Assembly: GCA_027325475.1 (NCBI GenBank)
Contig: DAIEFO010000148.1
Coordinates: 1 to 6,019 of the forward strand
Direction: 5' to 3'
DNA: 6,019 bases
Origin: Desulfobacteraceae bacterium
GTDB taxonomy: Bacteria; Desulfobacterota; Desulfobacteria; Desulfobacterales; Desulfatirhabdiaceae
Positions 5,131-6,019 of the stretch are shown in pieces. The position numbers were made by a program, and so were the translations under genes. The notes under the pieces are model-generated. The model was not told the DNA's origin, made no database searches, and worked only from the letters and a program-made list of their open reading frames with translations. Position 1 is the first letter of the stretch. Each line of letters opens with the position of its first letter.

Positions 5131-6019
5131 TTATTTTCTTACCGAAACCGGAATCGGCATCAGACCGCCCCCCGGAATGACCATCGGACCCGGCGTCTGG
5201 ACAAGGCCGCGGGTCAACCACCCGGACCTGGATGCGCTCAACAAGCCCCACGAAGATATCCAGAACAGCCCGAATGCTGAAAAAAAAGCGTAAGGCATGG
5301 CCCAGAGCCATCCGAACCAGCTTTTGTAACGGATCTGATAGATAACGGCCGGCAGTATGGAAGACAGGAGGCAGCCGATTCCCATGAGCCACATCGTCTC
5401 GAAAACATCCGCAAACAGGTTGGCGATGATATTGACCTTCAGCGCTTCCCCCATGACCATCCAAAATAATTGAAGAAATCCGAAAAACCGAATATAGCCA
5501 CCACCGCTATCGCCGCTGCGGAAACGCCGGAACAAAAAGGTTGCCATGACAAGGCTCTCCCGGACATTGCTGCGCGCCCATCGCAGCAGCATCCGGCGCA
5601 ACCCGCCGTAAGTGTGGGGCATTTTGGTCAGAACGACAGCGTCCCGCTGATAGACAACCCGGTAGCCGTTTCCGATGACGCAGTTGGTCAGCGCCCGATC
5701 CTCACCGATCATGGCCTGGGTTCCCATGAAGGTCTGACGGGACCATTTCGGTAAATACCGGCGGATTACGGAGGCCCGATAGGCCGACAACGCGCCCGGC
5801 GTGCAGAACACGCCGCCATAAACACTCTGCGCGGATCGGATGAAATCGAACGACATGGTAAAATTCACGTCCATCATCTTCGGAATGGCCCCGTCGTCGG
5901 AATTGAGAATCCGCACATTGCCGGCCGCAGCGCCCACACAGGCATCGGCGACAAACGGGCTGACCAAATGACGTAAGGTATGCGGCAGCACTTCGGAATC
6001 TGAATCGATGGTGATCCAG
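5131..6019 (-). CDS. Processive family-2 glycosyltransferase (hyaluronan synthase/NodC-like), 5' partial
   Basis: The frame is open to the window edge; 295 C-terminal residues are visible, and the start with the first half of the GT-A domain is missing. The first visible residues, WITIDSDSEVLPHTL, carry the DxD metal/nucleotide-sugar motif (DSD, residues 5-7). VGAAAGNVRILN (28-39), CTPGALSAYR (72-81) and the catalytic-base motif GEDRALTN (105-112) follow, all in hyaluronan synthase/NodC order. The acceptor-site motif usually written QxxRW appears as MLLRW (143-147) and continues ARSNVRES. Membrane segments follow at about 178-200, 208-228 and 233-262, then the WLTR stretch (267-270) and a Gly/Pro-rich end. 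Such enzymes polymerise a beta-linked sugar at the cytoplasmic face and export the chain through their own membrane part. The sugar cannot be told from sequence. Nearby genes do not reveal the polymer pathway; partners may lie beyond 6019. Confidence 0.9.
   Translation of the reverse strand, partial: WITIDSDSEVLPHTLRHLVSPFVADACVGAAAGNVRILNSDDGAIPKMMDVNFTMSFDFIRSAQSVYGGVFCTPGALSAYRASVIRRYLPKWSRQTFMGTQAMIGEDRALTNCVIGNGYRVVYQRDAVVLTKMPHTYGGLRRMLLRWARSNVRESLVMATFLFRRFRSGDSGGGYIRFFGFLQLFWMVMGEALKVNIIANLFADVFETMWLMGIGCLLSSILPAVIYQIRYKSWFGWLWAMPYAFFSAFGLFWISSWGLLSASRSGWLTRGLVQTPGPMVIPGGGLMPIPVSVRK

Noticed and set aside
5069..5464. 131-residue - strand frame overlapping the glycosyltransferase
   Set aside because: It is a shifted reading of the glycosyltransferase, whose motifs are unambiguous in the other frame. 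The shadow has no recognisable domain.
1..6019. Phage-defence or mobile-element system
   Set aside because: No nuclease, helicase, transposase, integrase, reverse transcriptase, toxin-antitoxin pair or terminal repeats were seen. All genes fit envelope, transport or polysaccharide roles.

Overview
The window looks like chromosomal DNA from a Gram-negative bacterium. Moderate GC, strong AGGAG-type ribosome binding sites, an outer-membrane beta-barrel protease and a long YeiH-type transporter would fit a deltaproteobacterial (Desulfobacterota) background. That placement is a guess from protein flavour, not a marker-gene result. No rRNA, tRNA, CRISPR array, insertion sequence or phage gene was seen.

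Left half, + strand (1-3266): four genes. First is the 3' part of a TPM-domain (YgcG-like) membrane protein with a glycine-rich tail, cut by the window edge. Next is a second TPM-type protein whose domain is interrupted by two membrane helices. Third is an unrecognised 184-residue, apparently soluble protein. Fourth is an omptin-family outer-membrane aspartate/histidine protease with all four expected catalytic residues. The TPM pair is the usual continuation of a lemA-TPM-TPM cluster, so lemA may lie just upstream of the window (inference). A strong hairpin at 3289-3315 closes this block and also sits after the oppositely oriented block.

Right half, - strand (6019 down to 3327): the 3' part of a processive family-2 glycosyltransferase of the hyaluronan synthase/NodC type, whose start lies outside the window. 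A 159-bp leader region follows, then a 480-residue YeiH/PSE-family transporter starting at GTG with a near-perfect Shine-Dalgarno, then a 53-residue single-helix membrane protein 40 bp behind it. The transporter and small protein look like a two-gene unit.

No obvious new multi-gene defence or mobile system is visible. The points most worth a second look are the omptin outside its usual enterobacterial hosts, with an altered presumed LPS site; the long YeiH variant paired with a micro-membrane protein; the glycosyltransferase with a Met in place of the Gln of QxxRW; and the orphan 184-residue protein between the TPM pair and the omptin.
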